From the NCBI GenBank assembly GCA_964035795.1, contig OZ038325.1, forward strand, positions 3,375,777 through 3,439,776: DNA of 64,000 nt, given 5' to 3'. Shown here piece by piece: positions 32,001-44,179 of the stretch. Position 1 is the stretch's first letter; each line of letters begins with the position of its first letter. The position numbers and the translations under genes are program-made. Origin of the DNA: Pterobdella sp. o SKG-2022. Taxonomy: Eukaryota > Annelida > Clitellata > Hirudinida > Piscicolidae. The notes below the pieces were generated by a model that saw only the letters and a list, made by a program, of their open reading frames with translations, was not told the DNA's origin and ran no database searches.

Positions 32001-35000
32001 AAGAGATAATGCTATCTGCTACTATTCTCACTGAACAACGCAGAATTCTCAGAAGGTTTCTGCCGTTGTAGAACCAGATGACTTCAGTCTTAGAAACATT
32101 CAATTTCAAGTGATTGGCAACATCATCTATGCACTCAGATAAAGCTACCCGCAGGTCAAGTGAATTTTCATACTTACCAATGGCCATAAATCTGAGTGTC
32201 ATCTGCATACAGGTGAAAACTGAAATTGTGCCTCATGACTAACTTTTCAAAATCACCAATGAAAAAAGTGAACAGCAATGGTCCGAGAACAGAAACTTGT
32301 TGGACACCAACAGATGAGTGCACCATGGATGTTTCACTTTCACAACATTTGATAACAAATGTTCAGTTACTTAAGTAACTAACAAACCATTTTAGCACAT
32401 TATCCCCAAAGCCAAAAGGCTTTTCCAGCAATATATCATGGTTCACTAAATCAAAAACTGACGATAGACCCAATAGAACCAAGAGAGATAACTCAGCGTT
32501 GTTGGCTGCTTTCAAAATGTCTGAATAGATTTGAAATGGAAGTTTCAGTAGAGCGGTGACGACGATATGTTGATTGAAGGCTAGGAAAAAGTTTGTTTTA
32601 AATGAGATAGTTAGAGACTCTACCCAGAACAAGTCTGATAAATTTGAGATAGACCTGTAGGACGATACATCATTTGTGTCGAACTTAGGTTTTTTCAGCA
32701 AAGGAGACCTGGAAAAAAAACTGTTGAAAATATTTTTTCAAAATGGTGCTATCAACTTATAAATCTTTTCAAAAGCCAAGTGGGTATTGGGTCTAGAGCA
32801 CATTGTTTGTTAGATAATTTCTCGATTGCCTGTGTGATCTCATCCTCATGAACTTCAGCAAACTTATCCAATCTAAAATTAAGGTTGCAAAAAAAGAACT
32901 GGGAAGTCATTTTTCTTGACAAAGATTTTTTGACTGATTCAATCTTATCAGCAAAATGCTTCTGAAAATTATTTGCTTCGACACCAGAAACTGGGTTGCA
33001 TTTACCTCCGCCAGAAGTTTTGTTTATGTAACTCCAAATAATAGAAGATTTATTTTTCGAGTTACTAAGTTTCAGTTCTAAAATTGTTTCCTCTTTTGCG
33101 TACATAATCGCTTAAAAAAGACTTTTGCATAACCCATGATGTTAGTGACAAAAACAATCTCAAAACAATTCACACCCTCGTAGTTCAAATTACATTTAAT
33201 CAACTCATATTAAGATTCTTGATAAAAACTACTTTCCATTAACTTCATAGAGATTACCCTGGATCATGCTAAACGCCGTACACTTGCTCAGAATCAATGA
33301 GTCACTTTTCATCCTTAGTTTCCTAAATTAAGTCTCAGCAACTAATCATCCATCACCCCCATGTCACAACACTCCCTACCTTTTCAAATGCCACGTCATC
33401 CCATCATCCCGAAAGCCTTTGGACAGACCCTATAGGAGCTTCAGGTCCGCTCAAAAATAGAGGAGTCTTATGGATCAAAAGAAGGATCTTCAAAATAACT
33501 AAAAACTCTTGAGATAAAAAAACAAAAATGGAAAAAAATATACAAAACAATAAGAATATAAAAATGATGATAATAAATCTTATCTACCTGTCAGCATTTC
33601 CACAACAGGCGAGAAAGACAACGCCAGAAAACCAATCGAATCCGAAGAGGGTTGTCATAGCAGTCTTGTGATCAGAAGAGAGAGGGAATGCACCAAGTCG
33701 TGACTCGATGAGGGAAGAATGGGTGTGTGAGATGAAAAGGGAAAGGTTGGTCTTTTGTTCTTCAGGCTTGTTTCCCAACAAACCTAAGCGAGACCCGTAT
33801 TCGACAATCATTTTAATGGCGATGGGTGAGGGGATGATGAGGATTTGATGACTGTCGAAGGGAAGAGAAAGGATAGATTGAGTTTTAAACTGCTTCTCCA
33901 CAATCTTCTCCATCACATCTATTATCCCTTTCATCCCTTCTCCATCCACCACTCCTCTCACAGTCTCTTCAATATCCTCACACCACAGCACCTGTGACTT
34001 CTCTTCAAATGCTCTCACCTGATACACTTGAGGTATGGAGGGGGTGGTGAAGAGGATGGGTGGGTCGGCTGATATGCTTCTCTCATTCGGGCCTCCAACC
34101 ACCCTCCCCCGTAGCATTATCTCACATCTCAGCATCGAAACCTCATCTATTATCACCTCACCATTCGATCCCACGTGATTTTGTTGCTGTTTCCTCAAAC
34201 TTTCAAAAACTTCAAATTTGGCTTCCAGCATTAACCACGTGTTTAGACAACACACCAGCTTGCTAAGCAACCAGAGCCCGTTGAACGATGATTGGTGGTG
34301 GCTGAAAAAGGAAGGAGCCTCTTGTGAAGTGTTCTTGAAAATGGTTTGTTGGAGAAAAGTCTGAAGAAAAAGATATCGTTTCAAAATTTCTGAACGTCAA
34401 CAAAATATCTGTATGAACACTTCTCATCTCGCAATCACATGAAAATCTTTTAAATAATATAGCATTTAATGCCACAAACCTCGAGAGAATGAAAAGGGTC
34501 GCAGAACAAACAACACCACACAGACTCATGGGAAGTCAAAAGTTCAACGATAAAGTCAAAAGAAGGCAGGTCAGGTGGGATGAAACGATGGGGATAATTA
34601 TCGGATGAGTAATGGATGGATGCATGACTAGATGAATGAATAGATGCATGGAATGGCAAAAGATTTGAAAATTCGACGCTGTTCCAGGCTGCTTGAAACA
34701 ATTCCTTCACGTATCCAACTTCGACCAATTGCGTACAGACTGTCACATCACGTGCTAAACACGTGCTCACGCGATTTATCATTTCCAATGGTAACTTTCC
34801 CACGTGATCAAAAAATTCTTGCTTTATTGTGACGTCGTTTAACGGTAACGATACGTTTCTGTTCATGATCACCCCAACCATGACGTCACATAAATCTGAT
34901 TTTATTTTTAGCAAGGTCGTTTCCATTTGGTCAAAAGTATATGGTTGGTTATCTTTTGAAGTGGGCGTGACGACATTGCTTAAAAGTTTGTTGATCCAAA

Positions 35001-38000
35001 TAAGAAGAGCTCTGACGTCATTTAAAAGCAATTCACATTCGTGACCTACCACGTGGAAACTCTTGCTGTTGATTTTGTGACTAATTATCACTAACTTGAC
35101 ACATATCTCAACGACGAAAACCTCATTATCTACGTTGTTATTGGTCAAATAGTAAGAAAGAAATGTTTTGGAAAAGATTTTAAATTTTTGTATAAACCTG
35201 TAGGAATAAAAAAATTATAATTTTTAGTAAAGTACAAGAAAGCCCATCATTCAGACGTTTATCCTTCCAACATGATATGAAGTTTTTTCTCAATATAACA
35301 CTTCACTTACTACTATTATAAATAAGAATTATACTGAAAAAATGAAAATCTAAGGTGAACGATCTAAAAATAATTGAATTATCAATAGAAAGACATCAGA
35401 AACGAAACTGACTCGTTGAAGGTTTTTTCATCTTCTTCCTCCTCCTCCTCTTCTTCTTCTTCCTCACGACTCAAAAGCACATCAAACAGAAACAACTTCT
35501 TCAATATCACCTCCAAGCCTTCCCTCCTCAACACTGGCACCTGATGCATCAATCATCACTGTCTTCATCGTCATAAAGTTATGACTTGTGTGTTCATTAA
35601 TATTATTATCGTTTAATTATTATTTGGTTTTATTTGAAATTTTATTTTTTTTTTCTAAAATTCATAATTGCATAATATTAATAAAAAGTTTTAAAGTTTT
35701 GGAACATCAAACATAACTCACCTCGGAAAACACGAAAACTTTTCTCAAGACGCCATATTGTCTTTTATCGTCTGCGCTTTTAAACCAACCTTCCAAACAC
35801 CTCCCAACACAATTCTTCAAGGCTACCATTTTAGATGATGTCCACACTTTCACCAAAAACACCATCAGGTTTTCCAAAGATACTGTATGTTTATCTTTAA
35901 CTAAGCCAACCGGAAAAAGACGGCGACCTACTCTACTTTTAACTACTTTCTCTAGCATTATTATACTCTGTCTTATTAATAATGATTTGATAGTTGTTAA
36001 TTTTATTTTTTTTTCAAGGTTGTTATCGATAGTTTCTGAATCATCAACTTTATTTTTTTCCAATCTTTGATTTTTTGATATATTGTCTTCAATGCTATCT
36101 TCATCATAATTTATATCACCAATATCAAACTCAGTTAAAGCATTATTACCACCACTTTCACCACCAGTATCGTCACCACCACGGAATATAGAACACTTAG
36201 CATTGAAATCCTCTTGTAATTGGTCCATCTCCACATCACAACAACCAATGATGACCCTCAGAATGGCTTTCAATATGTAGTTATCCTTTTTTAAATAATC
36301 CAAAATGATGCATTTTGATGAAGTGTGATGCATGCTTTTTATAAACCAACTCAAATCTGGGTCGACCAATGAAAACAAAGAAAAGGGAGTGGTGAAAGTT
36401 GAATAGCTAATTAGATTGTCTAAATTATCGACGTTTTCGTTAAAATTATGACTAGAAACATTGAAGTTTCCATTGTTAATTGCTATTTTTGAGATGGATT
36501 GACTGGGTTTTGAAGCTATACCATTGGATGACAGAATGCCTAAGATGGAGTTTAATATACGGGAATTGACCTTTTCCGAGTGCTTGAGAGGAAGTGTGTG
36601 TTGGAATTGTGCCAGCAATCTCAGTGCTTTTAAAAGGCTGATAGGAACTACAAGGCAAGCATCACCACTCACCTCCACAATCCTCTCTCTAGCGTTGTTC
36701 ACACTTCCTTCAGCAACTTCATCAGCGCCCACTTTCTTTTTCTCCTCATCACACCTCATTCTAAAATGCCTGGAAAGAACCAGCAAAACCACCTCCACCA
36801 TCTCCTTGCTTCTACCCATTCCCTTGGCGACAATCCGTGCAGCAGGAAGCCACAACACTCCATTGAATACGGAAAGTATATCGACTAAGTAAGCCTTCAA
36901 ACTAGTCCACTGTGGAGAGAATGGCAGATCAGAGAGGGAGACGGATTTGGAGAGGTTGTGTAAGGCAGAGTATCTGGTCTGCACGGAGTTTGCTGGGTGC
37001 AGGTTGTCCAGTATCTGTTGCGAGCTTTCTGTCGTGAGGAACATCGGGGAGCTCTGCCGTGAGTAATAATTCTAAAATACAATAAAGGCATTTTACATGT
37101 ATTTAAAAGAACACACCTAAACACACGCCCATGAATAAATAATTTCAGCTGAGTTAATTTGAGATAGATAGATACCAAGATTCTAAATCTGGTTTAATCC
37201 CGACTATACTGAAGGTGACCAGATTTACTTCATTTACAAAACGGTTAGCAACCGACATGGTCGGCAGTTTTCGAAATTGTACTTCAAGTTATTTTTTTCT
37301 GCTTTCTAGACGTGGTCTGTTTTTTATTTTCCTTAAAACTTTTTTTGTTCTTCATTATAAGACTTTTGCTATAGTTTTTTTTTCAAATTTTTAAGTTTTA
37401 ATCGTAATCATGAGTTTAGACGTTAGCGATAATGAAATATCAAAATTTTAAAAAATTGTGTAATCATTAAATTGAACTATATTTATCTCAAAATGGTTTA
37501 TTCTAGAGAATTTTTGTTAGGTTTATCTAATAATTTTTAACGTCCCTCGCGTCAAGTGAGACGCCGAGTATTTTATTTAAAAATTAGTAGAAATAATAAA
37601 ACGTATAAAAGCAATAGGAATAGTTTTTTAAATAAAGTATCTTCAAGTAATAACTACAATATGAATAATATAAATTTCAGGTATATCTAGAAGCAAGAAA
37701 TTAATCATGAAAAAGAGTGGAAGAAAGGAAAGGCAGCCTCAAGAAAATTATGCCACTACAATAATGAAAGACCGTTTTGTGTCGTAACTTTAAAATTTGA
37801 AACAACGGGAGGGAAGGCGGCTGAATTGGTGGAAACTATGACGAGAAGGAGAGTTGATCTATGTTATCTGCAAAAGACTCGGTGGAAAACCGACTTGAAA
37901 ATAATTGTAGGCAAGAACTATCGGTACGAGTTCTTTGGCTGTGGGAATGATGAAAAGACGATTGAACATCAAAGCAGGCGTCCCCCAAGGGAGCGTCCTA

Positions 38001-41000
38001 TCACCCACTCTCTTCAACATATACCTCTCAGACATACCACTCCCCAAAATCAGCTCACTCAACCTCATCACCTACGCAGACGACATCACCATAACATCAT
38101 CCCACCCCAACATCAACACAGCCACCCAGAACCTCCTACCATACCTCAATGAAATACACTCATGGGCTTACAATAACAACCTTCAAATCAACCCTACCAA
38201 AACCACATCAACTCTCATGACCCCAGACCCATCAAAACATAAAAAACCCCTGAACATCCACATCAACAACATTCCCATCCCCACTACCCCCAACCCTACC
38301 ATCCTTGGCTTAACTTTTGGCCCCAAACTAAAATACTCCACCCAGACAGACAACACCATCACTAAAGCAAAAAAAACACTCAATCTCTTAAAACTCCTCA
38401 CATCAACACACTGGGGAAAAAGCAAAGAAACACTTATCACCACATACAAAACATTACTCCTTCCCATCATCGAATACGCCAACACCATCTGGTCACCCAT
38501 CATCTCATCCACCTCCCTCAACAGACTCCAAAAAATCCAAAACGCAGCCTTGAGAACAATCACTGGCTGCACCCTAGACACCAACACCCAACACCTCCAC
38601 TCAAAGACCAAAATCCTCCCACTCCAAAACCATCTCAAACTTCACGCATCACAACTCACACAAAAAGCCTCCCACCCCACTCATCCCCTATACCCATTCA
38701 CCACACAAGAAGCCCACTCCAAATACAAAAAACAATCCACATTCAACAACAACATCAACTACACCCTAAACATACCCTCCTCCACCCAGCCCACCTCTCA
38801 CACACAAATAAAAAACAACATGAAAACCATACACACAAAAACAGTACACAACTACATATCATCCACTCACAACAAAATCCTCAGCAAGCAACCCCCACCC
38901 ATTCATGAATCAGAAACCACCCTAGACCACCACACTCGCCAAACTCTCGCCCAACTCAGATCAAACAAATCACCTTTCATCCTCTCATACCTCAACAAAA
39001 TCTCACCCTCATCTCATCCCTCACCTTCATGCCCACTCTGCCAAACACCCTCACCTCTTCACCTGCCCCAAAATAAATACCACACTGGGTCCCGAGAGTC
39101 TGTGGACCGACCCCGCGAGAGCGGCTGAGCTTCTCGACCACTGGACGGTCTTGATGGGGACATGAGGAGCACCCAACAAGACTAGGGTGCTCGGGGTAAA
39201 AAAAAAAAGACGAGTGGTGTTAGAATTTTATTGGCTGAAAAGTGGTGGGAGAAAGTGTTTGAGGTGATTCGAGTCTCCGATAGAATCAACCTTATGGATC
39301 AGTTGTGTTTGTTTTTGTGAGCATTTATGCACCTCAAGCTAACCTTAGTGAGAGTGTTAAAGATCAATTCTATTACGTGCTACAACCCACTATAGATAAA
39401 GTTTCAAACTTAGAACAATTAAGAATATATAGAGACTAAAATGGCCATATAGGATCACAGTCTACTGTTTTGATGAGATGCAAGTTGGCCAAGCTTTGGG
39501 AGAAAGAAACCCCGAAAGAGAGAGATTGTTAAAATTTGCTGTTGCTAAAGGGCTGATGGTGGGTAACTCATGGTTCAAGAAGAGGTTTGAGAATCTGGTT
39601 ACATACCAGTCAGAAGATTTTGAGACGCAAATCGACTACATATTTTATAAGAAAAGTCTCAGAAAAATGGTCTTTAATGTGAAAGACATTGTGGGGAAGA
39701 GTGTGCAGCACAACATAGACTAGTGGTTGGTGACTTCAAGGTTCCTAATCATTCTCATCCAAAAAAAAAGTTTGTTCTTCGTACCAAAGCTTGGAAACTG
39801 AGAGACTTGGCGAATCAAATGTAATTTTCAAATGTTTTCAAAACTTCAAACCAAGAAAATGAAACTTCGGAAGAAACTAATAAAACATTAGATTAACGTT
39901 GGGATTTCCTAAAGAAGAATTTGATTCTTGCAGCAAAACAGGTTTATGGAGTCACTGCAAGACATACTTGGAGGAGGCAGACATAGTGGTGTAATGAAAA
40001 AGTTCAAAAAGTTTTTCCACTCAAAAGAAAATGTTTCAAAGACTGGAAGGCTGGAGGAAGTAGAAACAGTTACCAGGCTGCTAAACGTGCATCCAATCTT
40101 GCTGTGCACCATGCCAGAAATGAAGCTAAAAAGAATGTTTTCAAGACAATTAACCCAAGGTCTGTTGAAGTATACCGTATAGCTAAACAAATGCGACGTG
40201 CCAACAAGGACGTCATTGGAGATAAGCCGGTGAGAAATGATAAGGGTCAAATGTCACTGGATAAAAATTCCAGAAAGGAGCATGGAAAGAGCATTATCTG
40301 CATCTACTCAATGTAAAAGTCCCGTAGAATCAAGGTAATTTTCCCGAAGTGTATCCCTTGAAAGGTCCCAGCAAGCCTATCACCACAGAAATGGTCAAAA
40401 AAGCCATTAATAAAAATGTGCTTTGGGAAAGCAGCGGGTCTTGCGGCTATTATCGTGATGGTATGATTCGAGAACTTATCGAAAACATAATCTCCGTGAA
40501 CCGTATACCGTCTGAGTGGCAAGAAAGTCATATAGTCAGTGTATATAAGGGCAAAGATGATGCTTTAAACAGATCAAACTACATATTTGGAGTTAATTGA
40601 ACAAGTTATGAAGGTTTTGGAACGCGAGGTAGAAAGATTCATAAGGCAGAGAGTGGTGATTGACAAAATGCAATGTGGTTTCATGCAAAGTAAAAAGACA
40701 ACTGACGCTAGGTATATTCTACGTCAGTTGAAAGAAAAGTATCTGGTTGCTGGCAAGCCCCTCTACTTAGCCTTCATTGACCTGGAGAAAGCTTTTGACA
40801 GAGCCCCACAAGAAGTGATCTGGTGGAGCATGCGGAAGTTGTAAATTGATGAATGGCTTGTGAAAATCGTACAATCCATGTACAAGGAGATGAAAAGCAG
40901 TATAAGAGTAGGTGATGAGTATTACAACTCGTTTGATATTCGAGTGGGTGTCCATCAAGGTTCCAAGACCATTGTTTTTTGTTATTGTGCTGGAAACTCT

Positions 41001-43952
41001 TTGGATTTTCGTTCAGGTTGCCCTTGAGAGATCTTGTATGCTGATGAAATGATGGTGAGTGCTCAGTCCATGGATATACTTCTCGTAAAGTCAGAGATGG
41101 AGAATAAAGGATTGAGAGAAAATATGGGTAAGACAAAGCTTATGGTCTCTGGTTCGAACCTTGATAGATTGAAGAAATCTGGAAAATATTCTTGTGGTGT
41201 ATGTAAAACAGGTGTGGGTAGTAATACTATTTATTGTGGTGGTTGAAGACAATGGGCGAACAAGAAATGTAGTGACATAAAAGGTTTTTTGGCCTCGAAT
41301 CTTGACTTTTTGGTACAGCTCAGCCTGTTAATGGTAGATTTGTGAAGAAAGTCATGGTTGGTAGTGAAACCCCAGAAGTTGTTTCAGACTTCTGCTATCT
41401 TGGGGATATGTTATCTGCAGGTGGTGGATGAGAGCTTGCTTCAATAGCACGTTGTAAGTGTGCCTGGGATAAGTTTCACCAACGTCTACCTCAACTTACT
41501 AATCGCCGTCTATCTTTATTGATCAGAAGTCGTATCTATTCAACCTGCGTCAGACACGCTATGTTGCATGCTGCTGAAACATGGATTGTAACAGTATCCA
41601 TTTTAAACCGTCTTAAAGGAAACGACCTGGCCATAATTCGCTGGATGTGCAACGTTAAAGCAAATTATAACATTCATTCTGACTCTCTTTTTTCTAAACT
41701 TGGCATTCAGAATGTTGAGGTAGTTTTATATAACAGCAGAATCAGGTGGTTTGGACACGTGGAGCGTAGCACTGGTTGGATTTCGCAGATGCAAAAGTTG
41801 GAGTTAGATTCTTGCAAAAAACCTGCAAAACCGAAAAAAACTTGGAACCAACTTATTTTGAATGACAAAAAAAAGCTAGGCATGATTTGTGCAAATCCTA
41901 TCAAACGCTCTGAATGGAAAGGCCGACTTCGAGATAGATGTTTCAAAAAGCCCAACCCTTAGTAAAAGAAACTGGGCTATAAAAAAATTTGATTGCTTTC
42001 CTACAATTTTATATATTCCTACTCTACATTTCTTCCTATCCAACGCATTTTCTTATTTCAAAGCAAATTTAAAAATTTCTGAAAAGTTTTTCACTTTCGA
42101 CCTACCCTTCTTTTTTAAACTAATAATTTCAAAAGTGAGTGCCTTTTTCAAAACATTCCCCTTATCCCTCCTCATTACATGACCAAACAATCTTACACCG
42201 CTAGCTTTAGCTAAAATCTCTGTTTCTTTTAAGCCTAATTTATCAATTGAAAATTTACTTTTAAACCTATCTGATAACTTCACCCCACAAATCGCTCAAC
42301 CATAGTTCTTTCTGATCTTTTCAGAATATCTGATTTTGTCTAAAACCAAACCTCAGTCCTAAATAGCATTGCTGATCTAACAGCTTTTATGAACTCGTCC
42401 TTTGATTTAAGTATAAAATTCCTAGATAATTAAATATCGCTACATTCTTCAAACATGGCCAAGTCTGCTCTCATTCTTGCAGTTACAGCCGCCTCGCAAT
42501 CTCCACTAGAATCTTTTTTACTTCAAGTAATGCTCTGTCTCAATGCCATCGCATAAAGATTCTACAGGTTGTGCGCAAAAGTTCAAGCTACTTTGGATTT
42601 TTAGACATATGAAATCCTTAGCTAGCTTACGGACACTTGTAATCTTTGCCCACCTAGCATGGATCCAGTAACACATTAGTTAGCCATCATTCACTTACAG
42701 CAAACTCCATATTAGATCTATTTTACATTTCCAAATTTCCTTTAATTTAAATAAAAAAAGATACAAAATACAAGTATAACATAGCTGTATATACAAATCA
42801 AACAGCAATCGAACATAGCTGCAGAACTGTCCATCAGCACACTTGGATGACACCCCCATCAGACTACTCCAATTGTGGTCTCCACTCCCCACCCCACCAC
42901 CATCATCCTCATGAATGGTGGTAGCATCATCATGGTTTTCATCATCCTCATCCTCTAGTATCAGTCGTTCAGAGGTTTTTGATAGAGGGAACTCGGTGTT
43001 TAAATTGAATTTCAATTGGTGTGCAAGGTCTTTGACTCTTGTTTTTATGTTGCTTTCAAGTTTTTTGAAGCTGAGTGGGGTGGTGGTTTACATGATTTGA
43101 TTATGAGATGCTTTTGATCTTTTTTCAAAATTAGTTAATTTTATACCTTCATAATCCCATTCAATAACTTTCTATACAGTTAGTTATACCCATCATTATT
43201 AAATGATAGGTGTTGATCTTATTTGTTACCATAGCTGCCAACATTGTATTGTGATATAATTGATGATGAGGCTGTATAACATTACTTATGGTTGTACTAA
43301 ACCTTAAAGATTACTCAGGAGAAAAAAAAAATAAAATTAATAATAATAAAGTTTAATATTACTACTAAATAACAATAATTACCAAGTATATTGATATTTT
43401 ATATTTGACATGGTTTTAAAAACTTCATTAGTTTCAAACTACTATGATTAAAGTCATTTTTTTATTTTTTTGTTAACATTTATACAAAATACCTATATTG
43501 TTAATAACAAATATATTACCTATTAGATTGCAGAATTTTTTCAACTGCTTCCTTCTCAGTCATGTTTTTGTCCTCACACTTGTAAATCATCCCTCCAAGG
43601 TCCGACTCTATGCTTTCCTTGATAGTCTTTATCAATGTGTATTGTCTTAACTGGTCATCTATCTGTGTTGCCAGATCAATAGGCTCTGATTTTATTATAA
43701 TTTATAAATATTGGAATTTTATTCAAATTTAATAAATTTGGTTTATTTAATTTTATCTTCAGCAGTTTCGCTTTTTTATTATGTAATAAGGTGACATTTT
43801 TACTGTAGTAATATATTAAAACTAAGAAATACTTGTGCAGTATTTTGAAGGAACTTTTCAGCATTATTATCTCCATAGTCACTCAAACCCACCACCATCT
43901 CCTTAATCATCATGTTAATATCTTCATCTTCTAAAGCTCCGAAACTACTCAT
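29094..43952 (-). CDS. TBC1D32: TBC1D32 / BROMI (broad-minded) orthologue, 9 exons
   Basis: BROMI is a ciliary scaffold with a TBC-like C-terminus, needed for cilium assembly and Hedgehog signalling. Exons, 5' to 3': 43952-43833, 43683-43520, 43070-42854 (or to 42893), 37071-35722, 35540-35468, 35129-34480, 34360-33588, 29809-29734, 29630-29094. Phases agree throughout, giving about 1,319 residues (human about 1,257). Recognisable blocks are the start MSSFGALEDEDINMM, then SIESDLGGMIYKCED, SQQILDNLHPANSVQTRYSA, VGRRLFPVGL, VSTCLARDVTVCTQLVEVG, VGGPNERS, IKMIVEYGSRLGLL, GFDWFSGVVFL, and in the last exon QCYLGVLDWSFVL. No active TBC Arg/Gln finger was recognised, as expected for this family. 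The third exon's donor and the 29734 donor (GTTGTT, weak) are the least certain points. The fourth exon is unusually long (1,350 nt). Retroelements fill introns 3 and 7. Confidence 0.92.
30200..31290 (+). mobile_element. Jockey-like LINE, internally deleted, with inserted element
   Basis: RT N-terminal pieces (SYRPIALKSPIAKIIEKIVL at 30462, HGFSYQHSTTSTA at 30562) are interrupted by an insertion at 30598-30807 and resume near 30830. They then jump to a C-terminal block (LENHLKFHASQLNQKALLPS at 31012) that matches the Jockey-like copy at 37962-39204. The palm and active site are deleted. It lies in intron 7 of TBC1D32, antisense to it. Confidence 0.8.
30598..30807. mobile_element. Short non-autonomous insertion inside LINE
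   Basis: About 210 bp, higher in GC than its surroundings, splitting an otherwise continuous RT reading frame. It is flanked by similar 15-16-base sequences (ACAACATCAACAGC at 584-597 and ACAACAACAACAGC at 809-822 within 30 kb), consistent with a target-site duplication. There is no coding sequence and no poly(A). SINE-like or a small DNA element. Confidence 0.6.
31390..33115 (-). mobile_element. CR1-like LINE, dead
   Basis: Minus-strand pieces in order: linker and RT start at 33105-32752 (IWSYINKTSGG, KQCALDPIPTWLLK); RT fingers/palm at 32701-32363 (SYRSISNLSDLFW, SSVFDLVNHDILL, LKWFVSYLSN); thumb at 32208-31768 (LKLNVSKTEVIWF, SRKDYGNVILAGLPKYQ). The DH-I-L-L and CIDDV..HLKLN..KTE wording is typical of CR1/L2. 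Stops separate the pieces. It resides in TBC1D32 intron 7, in the gene's sense orientation. Confidence 0.84.
37770..41990 (+). mobile_element. LINE with zinc insert, nearly full length, carrying a nested LINE
   Basis: EN pieces lie at 37800-37960 (VDLCYLQKTRW) and resume after the nested insertion at 39210-39750 (TSGVRILLAEKWW, FVSIYAPQANLSE, DYIFYKK). Linker 39760-40320. RT 40340-41060 has QRVVIDKMQCGFMQSKKTTD, AFIDLEKAFDRAPQEVIWW, LYADEMMVSA; the catalytic YADD reads YADE. The zinc insert (CGVCKTGVGSNTIYCGG) is at 41191-41245. Thumb and C-terminus are at 41390-41962 (IRWFGHVERSTGWI, RSEWKGRLRDRC). It sits in TBC1D32 intron 3, antisense. Confidence 0.88.
37962..39204 (+). mobile_element. Nested 5'-truncated Jockey-like LINE with poly(A)
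   Basis: One open frame of about 390 codons contains RT (IKAGVPQGSVLSPTLFNIYL, active site LITYADDITIT at 38058-38090), thumb (NNNLQINPTKTTSTLM) and the C-terminal block LPLQNHLKLHASQLTQKA. A Cys-rich tail (CPLCQT) follows, and a frameshift comes just before the natural end. It closes with a run of A. AAAAGACGA at 37953-37961 and 39205-39213 is the target duplication. The sense strand is rich in A and C and very poor in G. It is the least decayed element in the window. Confidence 0.92.
42030..42345 (-). mobile_element. LINE C-terminal fragment
   Basis: The minus strand encodes LKETEILAKASGVRLFGHVM, RRDKGNVLKKALTFE and KKKGRSKVK, the thumb/C-terminal block of another APE-type LINE. Upstream (42300-42500) the frames are broken. 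No RT core is present. It lies in TBC1D32 intron 3. Confidence 0.75.
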
Positions 43953-44179
43953 AGTGTCAAAGTATCACATTTGATAATTTTTTAAGAAGTTGGTGGCTTA
44001 TTTGAAAAAATACAACTAAAGGTTATTTGTATTCAAATCGTTTTTAAATATTCCAATCATGTTGACAGCAAACATAGAATCGTAATCACAGCAACCGAAG
44101 GCATAGATAAAGTAACTTAAATATTTAAGTAAAGCGTAGCACAAAAGCCCCTAAAAATAAAAAATAAAAACAATATGAA

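Noticed and set aside
35400..35467. Poly-glutamate extension of the small TBC1D32 exon
   Set aside because: The donor GTGAGG at 35467 gives the phase needed by the next exon, while the Glu-rich run has no in-phase donor. Both are possible, but the shorter exon is favoured.
37935..39128. A host gene encoded by the 397-residue frame
   Set aside because: It is RT and thumb of a Jockey-like LINE with target duplication and poly(A).
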